The translations under genes and the position numbers were made by a program. Shown here piece by piece: positions 44,439-52,870 of a stretch of DNA of 64,000 nt (position 1 is the first letter of the stretch; each line of letters opens with the position of its first letter). The notes beneath the pieces were generated by a model. That model was not told where the DNA came from. It worked only from the letters and a program-made list of their open reading frames with translations, and did no database searches. Location: positions 7,275 through 71,274 of the forward strand of contig CAVJLN010000009.1 in NCBI GenBank assembly GCA_963650485.1, in the 5' to 3' direction. The stretch is from Suilimivivens sp963650485. Lineage in GTDB: Bacteria; Bacillota; Clostridia; Lachnospirales; Lachnospiraceae.

Positions 44439-45122
44439 TTATTGAAAATTCTCATACAATCCGTTTTTTACAATGTTGTCAAAGGCATTAATCATATGCT
44501 GCGTGGCGTACCTTTCTGCTTCATCCGGCTTCTTGGCCTTGATCGCCTCCATAATCAGACGGTGTTCTTCGTTAGAGGCCATGCTTCTTTCCTTGGTAGA
44601 CAAGGTTTTCCTACGGATTCGGATAACATACTGGTGAAAGTCCTGTAACAGATTTTCCAGCATTTTGGAATCACAGGATGCATACAGGATATGATGGAAG
44701 CGATTATCTAACTCTGTCATCTGCTCCATATGTCCCTTGGAAGCATGGAAGCTTGCCAGATACACATTTTCCTCCAGCTCCTCCAGCTGTTCCTCCGTAA
44801 TATGTTCTGTTGCAAGACGTGCACACATTCCCTCTAAGGAAGAACGAATCATGTAAATATCCTTGACATCCTTTGCAGTAATCCCGGTTACATAGGCTCC
44901 TTTATTGGGTACGATCTGAATCAGTCCCTCTAACTCGAGCTGTCGGAAAGCCTCACGGACAGGCGTTCTGGATACCCCAAGCTCCTCTCCGATCGCAACC
45001 TCCTTTAATTCCTCATTCTCCTTATACTTTCCATTCAGGATATCCTCCCGAAGCTTGTGAAAGACCCTTCCGCGGAGGGAATACTTGTCTGTCACTTCCT
45101 GCTTTACATCATATCTGCTCAT
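44439..45122 (-). CDS. GntR-family regulator, FadR subgroup (FCD domain)
   Basis: A 227-residue regulator: winged helix at about 15-80 (FHKLREDILNGKYKENEELK, then LGVSRTPVREAFRQLELEGL), FCD ligand domain at about 90-215 (IRSSLEGMCARLATEHI, MTELDNRFHHILYA with metal-binding His/Asp positions). FCD regulators usually sense carboxylic acids. Its position between the (homo)citrate synthase-like gene and icd makes a TCA acid such as citrate a reasonable effector (inference). Candidate operators centred on GTATAC lie at 46661-46711. AGGAAAG precedes the ATG. Confidence 0.88.
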   Translation of the reverse strand: MSRYDVKQEVTDKYSLRGRVFHKLREDILNGKYKENEELKEVAIGEELGVSRTPVREAFRQLELEGLIQIVPNKGAYVTGITAKDVKDIYMIRSSLEGMCARLATEHITEEQLEELEENVYLASFHASKGHMEQMTELDNRFHHILYASCDSKMLENLLQDFHQYVIRIRRKTLSTKERSMASNEEHRLIMEAIKAKKPDEAERYATQHMINAFDNIVKNGLYENFQ

Positions 45123-45167
45123 TTACTTTTTCTTTCCTGCTTTCTAACCTTTCGTTTTAATACAGTG

Positions 45168-45190
45168 GTAACTATTCAGAATAGCTACAC
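45168..45190. mobile_element. Minimal 23-bp palindromic element with 8-bp target duplication
   Basis: GTAACTATTCAGA fused to a near-copy of the opposite end (…ATAGCTACAC). Flanked by the direct repeat ATACAGTG at 45160-45167 and 45191-45198. It contains the TAG stop of the (homo)citrate synthase-like gene. Removing the insert and one duplicate restores that gene with a TAA stop one codon earlier. Confidence 0.7.
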
Positions 45191-46606
45191 ATACAGTGAA
45201 ATTCCAAGCTTATCACATACTTCACCTATCTTTGCAACCAGCTCGTTGTCCGTCATAACCGTTACACGGCCATCCTCATACTGCTGATCCACCCATACCT
45301 TCAATTCATGCACCAAGGGGGAAGATTTTTCAAGCTGCTTGTCTGCCGGAAGCTTGTAATAGGAATTAATCCAGTGTGCAATTCCCGCAAGTCCGGAGGT
45401 GTTCGATATAGCGCACAATACCGGACGGTTCAGAAATTTATCGGTATCAAAAATATTATAAATTTCTTCATTTTTTAATAATCCATCCGCATGTACACCG
45501 GCTCTTGTTACATTAAAATTCTTGCCGACAAACGGTGTTCTTGACGGAATATGATACCCGATTTCTTTCTCATAGTATTCTGCAAGCTCGGTGATCACTG
45601 TCGTATCCATCCCATTCAGCCCACCCTTTAACTGCGCATATTCAAATACCATAGCCTCAAGTGGTGTATTTCCGGTACGCTCTCCAATACCAAACAGGGA
45701 CGTATTCACTCCGGAGCAGCCATACAGCCATGCCGTTGTCGAATTGACTACTGCCTTATAGAAGTCGTTGTGTCCATGCCATTCCAACAGCTCATGGGGA
45801 ACACCGGCATGCGTATGTAATGCATAAATAATCCCCTGCACACTTCTTGGAATAACGGCTCCCGGATAGTTTACACCATACCCCATCGTATCACAGGCAC
45901 GGACCTTAATCGGAATCTTGTATTCTTCCATTAATTTCATCAGTTCCAGACAAAACGGAACCACATAACCATAAATATCCGCTCTGGTAATATCCTCCAG
46001 ATGACATCTTACACTGATTCCCTCTTCGAGACAATCTCTTACTACACTTAAATAATGTTCCATCGCCTGGCGACGATTCATCTTCAATTTCAGGAAAATA
46101 TGATAGTCGGAACAGCTGACCAGAATTCCGGTCTCCTTCATACCAATTTCTTTTACCAGTTTAAAGTCTTCCTTGCTTGCTCGAATCCAGCTTGTCACTT
46201 CCGGGAACTCATATCCCCGCTCCATGCACTTATAAACCGCATCACGATCCTTCTTACTGTATAGGAAGAATTCACTCTGACGGATCATTCCATTCGGTCC
46301 GCCCAGCCTATGCAGATAATCATAAATCGTTACAATCTGCTCCGTTGTATACGGTGCTCTGGACTGCTGTCCATCACGGAATGTCGTATCCGTAATCCAG
46401 ATGTCCTTTGGCATATTGTGAGGCACAATTCGATCATTAAACGGTATCTTCGGAACCTCGGAATAAGGAAACATGTTACGGAATACGTTCGGCTTCTCCA
46501 CATCATCCAGAATATACATATGCTCTTCGATTTCTAGCAGGTTATTCTTGGAATTCAGTGTCACCGGTCTGTTTAGGAAATTGCTGTTATTATCGTCCAC
46601 TACCAT
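45185..46606 (-). CDS. Re-citrate/homocitrate synthase-like DRE-TIM enzyme
   Basis: A 473-residue HMGL-family acyl-CoA Claisen condensase. The barrel opens with ITDTTFRDGQQS (about residues 71-82), and the metal site HGHNDFYKAV and the GIGERTGNTPLEAM block are intact. A C-terminal LeuA regulatory domain is not evident, which argues against isopropylmalate synthase. Operon context with icd favours citrate production (Re-citrate synthase) over homocitrate. This is inference; the clade must be checked. I chose ATG 46606, with GGAGGG just upstream, over a TTG four codons earlier. The last codon and stop come from an inserted repeat. Confidence 0.72.
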   Translation of the reverse strand: MVVDDNNSNFLNRPVTLNSKNNLLEIEEHMYILDDVEKPNVFRNMFPYSEVPKIPFNDRIVPHNMPKDIWITDTTFRDGQQSRAPYTTEQIVTIYDYLHRLGGPNGMIRQSEFFLYSKKDRDAVYKCMERGYEFPEVTSWIRASKEDFKLVKEIGMKETGILVSCSDYHIFLKLKMNRRQAMEHYLSVVRDCLEEGISVRCHLEDITRADIYGYVVPFCLELMKLMEEYKIPIKVRACDTMGYGVNYPGAVIPRSVQGIIYALHTHAGVPHELLEWHGHNDFYKAVVNSTTAWLYGCSGVNTSLFGIGERTGNTPLEAMVFEYAQLKGGLNGMDTTVITELAEYYEKEIGYHIPSRTPFVGKNFNVTRAGVHADGLLKNEEIYNIFDTDKFLNRPVLCAISNTSGLAGIAHWINSYYKLPADKQLEKSSPLVHELKVWVDQQYEDGRVTVMTDNELVAKIGEVCDKLGISLYV

Positions 46607-46631
46607 ATCACCCTCCAATTATTGCATTTTT

Positions 46632-46650
46632 GTAACCATTCAAAAGTTAC
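46632..46650. repeat. Possible degenerate minimal element
   Basis: GTAACCATTCAAAAGTTAC resembles the fused ends of the palindromic element family (5-bp perfect outer arms), but no target duplication is visible. Lies in the leader of the (homo)citrate synthase-like gene. Confidence 0.3.
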
Positions 46651-46660
46651 ACATTGTGCA

Positions 46661-46687
46661 GAATTATGCAGTATACCTGTATAATTC
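46661..46687. promoter_or_regulatory. 27-bp near-perfect palindrome, candidate GntR operator 1
   Basis: Arms GAATTATGCAG and CTGTATAATTC pair at 10 of 11 positions around a centre containing GTATAC (46671-46676). It would cover about +6 to +32 of the transcript from the promoter at 46700-46728. Confidence 0.5.
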
Positions 46688-46699
46688 CTGCTATGCATA

Positions 46700-46728
46700 A
46701 TTGTATACAATGATACGTGTCATGTCAA
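46700..46728 (-). promoter_or_regulatory. Promoter of the (homo)citrate synthase-gntR-icd operon, with operator 2
   Basis: Minus strand TTGACA (46728-46723), 17-bp spacer, TACAAT (46705-46700). The -10 lies in the perfect palindrome ATTGTATACAAT (46700-46711). Its GTATAC core is 32 bp, about three helical turns, from the GTATAC of the neighbouring palindrome. Confidence 0.65.
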
Positions 46729-46799
46729 GTCCTATCTTCATTTCGTTATACTCTCTATATGCAAATAATAATATGACGTTGGGACACTGGCATCATAAT

Positions 46800-47066
46800 A
46801 TCCTTGTTCTTATAAACAACGAACTCTCCCTTCTCATTCTAGTAAATACCAAAGGCACGTGGCTGCTGGTAATTCCTTCCGATGAAAAATCGTGTTGTTT
46901 CCTCCGGTGGCAGATGATGATTGATATACCACTGCTTCAGTTCTTCAATCGTTTTGGGTGTTTGATCTGTTGCCCGCTTATAAGACTTGTTGACACCCCC
47001 ACAATTTGGACATTTCTCATCTGTGTCATCAATCCAACTGTTACAATACTCACACTGAACTTTCAT
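46800..47066 (-). pseudogene. Truncated zinc-ribbon protein gene
   Basis: An intact start (GGGAGAGGGT then ATG 47066) opens a 75-residue frame: MKVQCEYCNSWIDDTDEKCPNCG zinc ribbon, then PKTIEELKQWYINHHLPPEE and RFFIGRNYQQPRAFGIY, ending at TAG (46841-46839). The frame continues past the stop with NEKGEFVVYKNKD before losing sense. As I recall, intact relatives in Lachnospiraceae continue through this same FVVYKNK segment for roughly another hundred or more residues. The simplest reading is a nonsense change (probably from AAG or CAG) followed by decay or deletion of the 3' part. A short functional protein cannot be excluded. Confidence 0.6.
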
Positions 47067-47101
47067 ACCCTCTCCCTTTTCTCCTGTCCTAAGTAAAAGC
47101 T

Positions 47102-49345
47102 CTATACAAGTCGGAATTCTGCTTTCTGCCCGGCATCACTGTTGCCCCCGATGTAGACCTCAAATCTGCCGGGTTCTGCTGCATATTCCATGTCGATATT
47201 ATAAAACCGAAGCATCTCCTCCGTGATTTCAAATGTCACCTCCCTGCTTTCATCGGACTGAAGGGTAATTCTCTGAAAACCTTTTAACTCTCTGACCGGT
47301 CTTGCCACACTGCCTGCCACATCCCGGATATATAGCTGTACTACCTCAGTTCCTGCGCGGTTTCCAGTATTCCGTACTGTTATCTTGGCCGTAAGGCTCT
47401 CTTTCCCTGTCATCGTCTCACTGCTTAATGAGACACCGGAATAAGTAAAGCTTGTATAAGTCAATCCAAATCCAAATGCATAAAGAGGACGGTTCGGTGC
47501 ATCCAGATAACCGGATACGCCTCTTGGCGTAATCACAGACTCCGGACGGCGGCGACCGGTATGCAGCTCACTGTAATATACCGGAACCTGACCAACCGTA
47601 TAAGGGAAGCACATTGCAAGTCTGCCACCCGGCTCCTGATCACCGAACAATACATCTGCAATGGCATTTCCACCTTCGGTTCCAGGGAACCAGACATGTA
47701 AAACCGCCTTTGCCTTTTCAACCACATGGCGCAGATCTAAAGGACGACCGCTGAAGGTTACAACCACAATCTGCGGATTCACCTCATAAACCCGATCCAG
47801 TAACTCCAACTGGTGAGCCGGTAACCGGATTTCGGTCTGGGAAGCGCTTTCTCCGCTTGCCTGATAGTGCTCGCCAAGAAACAGAATAACCGTTTCTGCC
47901 TTCTTTGCGGTCTCTACCGCTTCCTGAAGCATTGCTTCCAGTTCTTCTTTGGATTTCGTATTCTCAAATTCTGCGCCAAAAGCACAGATCTTCTGCTGAT
48001 ATCCCAGAATCTCACAGCCTTTTGCATAGGTAATATTTGCATCCAATTCCTTATTCCGGATTCCATCCTCCACCGTAACCAGATCCGACTGCTTCCAGAA
48101 TAGCGACCAGGATCCGCAGGTCTGCTTTTCCTTTACATAAGGACCGATAAGTGCAATCCCTGTGTGCTGCGAATTTTCTGTCGCATCTGCCTTTTTCACC
48201 AACGGAAGAATATCATCGTTTTTGAGCAATACAAAGCTCTCGGCAGCAGCAACTCTTGCCAGTGCACGATGCTCCTGTTCAATTTCCGCAGCCTCATCAT
48301 ACACTTCATCTGCATTTTTATATGGATTTTCAAAAAGTCCAAGACGGTTCTTGAGCCGGAGAATCCGGTACGCCGCCTCGTCAATCAGCTTCTCCTTAAT
48401 TTTCCCTTCTTCTACCAGCTTCTTCAGGTGGTTCGTATAGATCTCCGTCATCATATCAATATCGACACCTGCTTTCACAGCAAGCGCAGCTGCTTCGTCT
48501 TCATCCTCAGCGATTCCATGCTTTAAAAGCTCCCAGATTGCAGCCCAGTCGGAAATTACCACTCCGTCAAATCCCCATTCCTCACGCAGAATTCCCCGCA
48601 TCAATGCTTTGTTTGCACTGGAAGGAACACGTCCTAAAGTATTAAAGGAGGTCATAATCATCTGGGCACCGGCATCTACGCCAGCCTTATAGGATGGAAG
48701 ATAATCCTCACGCAGGGTTCTTTCGGAAAGCTCTACCTGATTGTAGTCACGTCCTCCCAGCGGAGCCCCGTATGCCGCAAAATGCTTCACACAGGCTGCT
48801 ACATGATCTTCCTTCGAAACATCCTCTCCCTGATATCCCTTTACCATGGCAGTGGTCATACAGCGGTTCAGATAAGGATCTTCTCCTGTGGATTCCAGAA
48901 CCCGTCCCCATCTGGCATCTCTTGCCAGATCAGACATCGGTGAAAAGGTCAGATGAAGTCCGGCACGTGATGCTTCCCTAGCAGAAACAGACGCCATCTT
49001 TCTTACCAGCTCCGGATCAAATGTACATCCCTGCGCCAGGGGTATCGGAAATACGGTACGGTATCCGTTAATCACATCTGCCATAAATAAAAGCGGGATA
49101 TGATGCGGCTGATGCTCCATATAAACCTTCTGAAACTTCTTAATTTTGGCTGCTCCTACCGTTCCAAGTACAGAACCCGCCTGCCATACCTGATCCTTCG
49201 TAAGTCCCATTTCCAGCATTGGTCCTGTAATGCTGTCCCCATTTTCTTCCATGTCATAAAAATCAGCATTCAGCTGTACCATCTGATTAATCTTCTCGTC
49301 CAACGACATATCCTTTAATAAGTCAAGTAATTCCTGTTCCTGCAT
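47102..49345 (-). CDS. bglX: GH3 beta-glucosidase
   Basis: A 747-residue glycoside hydrolase family 3 enzyme. The N-terminal TIM-barrel (about 1-330) has FSPMSDLARDARWGRVLEST and the nucleophile Asp in VVISDWAAIWE (about residue 266). The alpha/beta sandwich domain (about 360-560) contains FLGEHYQASGESASQTEI. A C-terminal fibronectin III-like domain (about 640-745) has GTEVVQLYIRDVAGSVARPV. There is no signal peptide, so it probably acts on imported beta-glucosides. AGGAGG lies 9 bp before ATG 49345. No transporter is adjacent. Xylosidase activity is an alternative. Confidence 0.9.
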   Translation of the reverse strand: MQEQELLDLLKDMSLDEKINQMVQLNADFYDMEENGDSITGPMLEMGLTKDQVWQAGSVLGTVGAAKIKKFQKVYMEHQPHHIPLLFMADVINGYRTVFPIPLAQGCTFDPELVRKMASVSAREASRAGLHLTFSPMSDLARDARWGRVLESTGEDPYLNRCMTTAMVKGYQGEDVSKEDHVAACVKHFAAYGAPLGGRDYNQVELSERTLREDYLPSYKAGVDAGAQMIMTSFNTLGRVPSSANKALMRGILREEWGFDGVVISDWAAIWELLKHGIAEDEDEAAALAVKAGVDIDMMTEIYTNHLKKLVEEGKIKEKLIDEAAYRILRLKNRLGLFENPYKNADEVYDEAAEIEQEHRALARVAAAESFVLLKNDDILPLVKKADATENSQHTGIALIGPYVKEKQTCGSWSLFWKQSDLVTVEDGIRNKELDANITYAKGCEILGYQQKICAFGAEFENTKSKEELEAMLQEAVETAKKAETVILFLGEHYQASGESASQTEIRLPAHQLELLDRVYEVNPQIVVVTFSGRPLDLRHVVEKAKAVLHVWFPGTEGGNAIADVLFGDQEPGGRLAMCFPYTVGQVPVYYSELHTGRRRPESVITPRGVSGYLDAPNRPLYAFGFGLTYTSFTYSGVSLSSETMTGKESLTAKITVRNTGNRAGTEVVQLYIRDVAGSVARPVRELKGFQRITLQSDESREVTFEITEEMLRFYNIDMEYAAEPGRFEVYIGGNSDAGQKAEFRLV

Positions 49346-49381
49346 GTAATACTTCCTCCTGTCTCATTTTTAAGTTCATTC

Positions 49382-49400
49382 GTCTATTCAGAATAGTTAC
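49382..49400. mobile_element. Minimal 19-bp palindromic element with 8-bp target duplication
   Basis: GTCTATTCAGAATAGTTAC: the two ends of the element family fused, lacking two bases of the left end. Flanked immediately on both sides by GTTCATTC (49374-49381 and 49401-49408). Lies between pckA and the GH3 gene, upstream of the latter. Confidence 0.72.
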
Positions 49401-49465
49401 GTTCATTCTATTATAACGGAATTTTACGGATTTGTATATTGACAGATGTTACAGAAGGACAACCT

Positions 49466-49498
49466 AAAAAGCGTCGTATGGAATTCCATACGACGCTT
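49466..49498 (-). terminator. Terminator after pckA
   Basis: 30-bp perfect palindrome with 15-bp arms centred on GAATTC (arms AAGCGTCGTATGGAA and complement, 49469-49498). On the minus strand it is followed by TTTTTAGG. About 30 bp after the pckA stop. Confidence 0.78.
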
Positions 49499-49526
49499 CA
49501 AAATTCAATCAGTCAGAATGATAAAA

Positions 49527-51131
49527 TTATAGCTGAGGACCTGCAGATACTAATGCCTTACCTGCCGGATTTCCTTCATACTTAGCGAAGTTCTTGTTGA
49601 ATCTGCCTGCTAAGTCTTTTGCTTTCTCTTCCCATGCAGAAGCATCTGCATAAGTATCACGAGGATCAAGAATTGCAGGATCTACTCCGGGAAGCTCGGT
49701 AGGAACTTCGAAGTTGAAGTAAGGAATCTGCTTGGTAGGAGCGCTTACGATTGCACCACTTAAGATTGCATCAATAATACCTCTGGTATCCTTAATGGAA
49801 ATTCTCTTTCCAGTTCCGTTCCAACCGGTATTTACAAGGTAAGCCTTAGCTCCGCTCTTTTCCATCTTCTTAACAAGTTCTTCTGCGTACTTGGTCGGAT
49901 GAAGCTCAAGGAAAGCCTGTCCGAAGCAAGCAGAGAAGGTAGGTGTAGGCTCGGTAATTCCTCTTTCGGTTCCTGCAAGCTTAGCAGTAAATCCGGAAAG
50001 GAAGTAGTACTGAGTCTGTTCCGGTGTAAGGATAGATACCGGAGGAAGTACTCCGAATGCATCTGCGGAAAGGAAGATTACGTTCTTAGCTGCAGGTGCG
50101 GAAGAAATCGGACGTACAATGTTCTTAATATGGTTGATCGGATAAGACACACGAGTATTCTCGGTAACGCTCTTATCTGCGAAATCAATCTTACCAGCTT
50201 CATCTACAGTTACATTCTCAAGAAGAGCATCTCTCTTGATTGCGTTGTAGATATCAGGCTCGGAATCCTTGTCAAGGTTGATAACCTTAGCGTAGCATCC
50301 ACCCTCGAAGTTGAATACGCCATTGTCATCCCAGCCATGCTCGTCATCACCAATCAGGAGACGCTTAGGATCTGTAGAAAGTGTTGTCTTACCTGTTCCG
50401 GAAAGGCCAAAGAAAATTGCAGTGTTCTCACCGTTCATATCGGTATTTGCAGAGCAGTGCATGGAAGCAATACCCTTAAGAGGAAGGTAATAGTTCATCA
50501 TGGAGAACATACCCTTCTTCATTTCTCCGCCGTACCATGTGTTAATGATTACCTGCTCACGGCTGGTAATGTTGAATGCTACACATGTTTCAGAGTTTAA
50601 TCCTAATTCCTTGTAGTTCTCAACTTTAGCCTTGGATGCGTTGTAAACAACGAAGTCCGGTGTAAAGTCTTTCAGTTCTTCTTCCGAAGGCTGGATGAAC
50701 ATGTTCTTAATGAAATGTGCCTGCCAAGCTACTTCTACGATGAAACGAACTGCCATACGTGTATCTTTATTAGCACCACAGAATGCATCTACAACGAAAA
50801 GTCTCTTGTTGGAAAGTTCCTTCTTAGCAAGATCCTTAACGGATTCCCATGCTTCCTGAGTCATCGGATGATTGTCGTTCTTGTACTCATCGGAGGTCCA
50901 CCATACAGTGTCCTTAGAGTTCTCATCCATAACGATGTACTTGTCTTTAGGAGAACGTCCGGTGTAGATACCAGTCATAACGTTAACTGCGCCGAGTTCG
51001 GTAACTTTGCCGACTTCATATCCTTCAAGACCAGCTTTTGTTTCCTCTTCAAATAAAAACTCATAAGAAGGGTTGTAAACAACTTCTGTTGTGCCAGTAA
51101 TGCCATACTGACTTAAATTAATGTCTGCCAT
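49527..51131 (-). CDS. pckA: Phosphoenolpyruvate carboxykinase (ATP)
   Basis: A 534-residue enzyme interconverting oxaloacetate plus ATP with PEP, CO2 and ADP. In gut anaerobes it often runs toward oxaloacetate. The kinase-1 loop FGLSGTGKTTLS (about residue 243), the metal/substrate blocks NTWYGGEMKKGMFSMMNY and DDEHGWDDNGVFNFEGGCYAK, and the N-terminal TGRSPKDKYIV are intact. I chose ATG 51131 (AGAGAGG 9 bp upstream) over a TTG two codons earlier. A Rex-like site lies 23 bp upstream. It has its own terminator. Confidence 0.96.
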   Translation of the reverse strand: MADINLSQYGITGTTEVVYNPSYEFLFEEETKAGLEGYEVGKVTELGAVNVMTGIYTGRSPKDKYIVMDENSKDTVWWTSDEYKNDNHPMTQEAWESVKDLAKKELSNKRLFVVDAFCGANKDTRMAVRFIVEVAWQAHFIKNMFIQPSEEELKDFTPDFVVYNASKAKVENYKELGLNSETCVAFNITSREQVIINTWYGGEMKKGMFSMMNYYLPLKGIASMHCSANTDMNGENTAIFFGLSGTGKTTLSTDPKRLLIGDDEHGWDDNGVFNFEGGCYAKVINLDKDSEPDIYNAIKRDALLENVTVDEAGKIDFADKSVTENTRVSYPINHIKNIVRPISSAPAAKNVIFLSADAFGVLPPVSILTPEQTQYYFLSGFTAKLAGTERGITEPTPTFSACFGQAFLELHPTKYAEELVKKMEKSGAKAYLVNTGWNGTGKRISIKDTRGIIDAILSGAIVSAPTKQIPYFNFEVPTELPGVDPAILDPRDTYADASAWEEKAKDLAGRFNKNFAKYEGNPAGKALVSAGPQL

Positions 51132-51153
51132 TTCCAAAAACCTCTCTTCCTTA

Positions 51154-51171
51154 TTGTTAAATATATAACTA
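51154..51171 (-). promoter_or_regulatory. Rex-box-like site upstream of pckA
   Basis: Plus strand TTGTTAA-ATAT-ATAACTA matches 12 of the 14 specified positions of TTGTTAANNNNTTAACAA. It is 23 bp upstream of the pckA ATG. In this AT-rich region a chance match is possible. Confidence 0.35.
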
Positions 51172-51293
51172 TTTCCATAGCCAAGATAAAATATATCATA
51201 TTTTTTTTCAGAAGTAAATATGCTGTGATGCGAATTTTCGGAGATTTTTATATTTTATAATTATTAATTTTTTGTAAACAATCTGTTTTTTAC

Positions 51294-51323
51294 TTGCCTG
51301 CTTTTTTTCATTTGTGCTATATT
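51294..51323 (+). promoter_or_regulatory. Possible promoter for citrate synthase in the 368-bp AT-rich intergenic region
   Basis: TTGCCT (51294-51299), 18-bp spacer, TATATT (51318-51323), leaving a leader of about 170 nt before ATG 51500. The whole gap 51132-51499 is very AT-rich and divergent. Apart from the Rex-like site near pckA I see no gene, terminator or recognisable riboswitch in it. Confidence 0.4.
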
Positions 51324-51499
51324 AATGGTACTAACTTTTCTGCGTTTTTCTATTACAGTATGGAATCGCAACATCTTGGCCTTTAATACAGAATGTTTCC
51401 CAACTTATTTACCAGATACTATTTTTAAATTCAATATTTATGATAGAAAACTTAACCCAACCACACAACATGATCATTGCAGCAGAAAGGAGTTTTGCT

Positions 51500-52870
51500 A
51501 TGGCAGATAATAACATTTTTTCAGAGATCACTCCCGATATCATACGCCTTGCTCAAAAGAGCGAAACTGCAGACCTCATTGATACCGAATTATTCACGAA
51601 ATATGATGTAAAACGGGGCTTACGCGACTTAAACGGCAAGGGTGTTCTGGCCGGCTTAACCAGAATTTCCGATGTCCGTGCAACCGAGATCATCAACGGA
51701 GAATCTCATCCCTGTCACGGACGGCTGTTTTACCGCGGGTACGATGTCAAGGATCTGGTCAGTGGATTCACAAGCGATGGGCGCTTTGGATTTGAAGAAG
51801 TCGCTTATCTTCTTCTGTTCGATGAGCTTCCTAACGAGAAGGAGCTTGCCGGTTTCCGTTCCATGCTCGCCACCTACCGAAGCCTTCCCACAGGCTTTGT
51901 CCGTGATATTATTATGAAGGCGCCGAGTCAGGATATGATGAACACTCTTGCAAGAAGCGTGCTTACCTTATATTCCTATGATGACCGTGCTGATGACGTT
52001 TCACTTCCTAACGTGCTTCGTCAGTGCCTGCAGCTGATCAGCCTGTTCCCGCTGCTCTCCATTTACGGCTATCAGGCTTACTGCCACTATCACGATGGAA
52101 AAAGCCTGTTCATCCATCGTCCGGATCCGTCTCTTTCCACCGCAGAAAACATCCTGCATATTTTAAGACCGGACAGCCGGTACACTCCTCTGGAAGCCAA
52201 GCTGCTGGATATTGCCCTGGTACTACATATGGAACACGGTGGTGGTAATAATTCCTCCTTCACGACCCATGTAGTAACCTCCTCTCTCACCGATACCTAT
52301 TCTGTCATTGCCGCTGCAATCGGTTCCCTGAAGGGTCCCCGACACGGCGGTGCGAATATTAAGGTTGTTAAAATGTTCGAGGAAATGAAACAAGAGGTCA
52401 AAGACTGGACGAACGAAGACGAGGTTGCAGATTACCTTCGTAAGCTTCTTCATAAGGAGGCCTTCGATCATGCCGGTCTCATCTATGGTGTGGGACATGC
52501 GATTTATTCCAAGTCCGATCCAAGAGCAGTCATTTTCAAATCCTTCGTGGAAAAGCTCTCCGTGGAAAAGCATCTGGAAAAGGAATTTGCACTGTACTCT
52601 CTTGTTGAAACTCTTGCTCCGAAGGTCATTGCCGATGAACGTCAGATGTATAAAGGAGTCAGCATCAACGTGGACTTCTATTCCGGCTTCGTATATCAGA
52701 TGCTCGGACTTCCTTTAGAACTCTACACACCAATCTTTGCGATTGCACGTATTGTCGGCTGGAGTGCACACCGTATGGAAGAGCTTGCGAACAATGGTAA
52801 AATCATCCGTCCGGCTTATAAACCAATCACAGAAGATCTTACTTATGTAGAAATGAAAAAACGGTGCTGA
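51500..52870 (+). CDS. gltA: Citrate synthase (Si type)
   Basis: A 456-residue enzyme condensing oxaloacetate and acetyl-CoA. The catalytic regions are MEHGGGNNSSFTTHVV (His), GSLKGPRHGGANIKV, YGVGHAIYSKSDPRA (His) and the Asp/Arg block VNVDFYSG-like INVDFYSGFVYQMLG. It is longer than the 370-residue Gram-positive type because of an N-terminal helical segment. I chose ATG 51500 with AGGAG 7 bp upstream; a longer frame begins at 51440. It is transcribed divergently from pckA and ends in a terminator overlapping its stop. Methylcitrate synthase activity cannot be excluded. Confidence 0.93.
   Translation: MADNNIFSEITPDIIRLAQKSETADLIDTELFTKYDVKRGLRDLNGKGVLAGLTRISDVRATEIINGESHPCHGRLFYRGYDVKDLVSGFTSDGRFGFEEVAYLLLFDELPNEKELAGFRSMLATYRSLPTGFVRDIIMKAPSQDMMNTLARSVLTLYSYDDRADDVSLPNVLRQCLQLISLFPLLSIYGYQAYCHYHDGKSLFIHRPDPSLSTAENILHILRPDSRYTPLEAKLLDIALVLHMEHGGGNNSSFTTHVVTSSLTDTYSVIAAAIGSLKGPRHGGANIKVVKMFEEMKQEVKDWTNEDEVADYLRKLLHKEAFDHAGLIYGVGHAIYSKSDPRAVIFKSFVEKLSVEKHLEKEFALYSLVETLAPKVIADERQMYKGVSINVDFYSGFVYQMLGLPLELYTPIFAIARIVGWSAHRMEELANNGKIIRPAYKPITEDLTYVEMKKRC

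Noticed and set aside
46701..47096. 131-residue plus-strand frame opposite the zinc-ribbon gene
   Set aside because: It lies antisense to a recognisable zinc-ribbon coding sequence, starts inside the promoter palindrome, and has no ribosome binding site or family resemblance.
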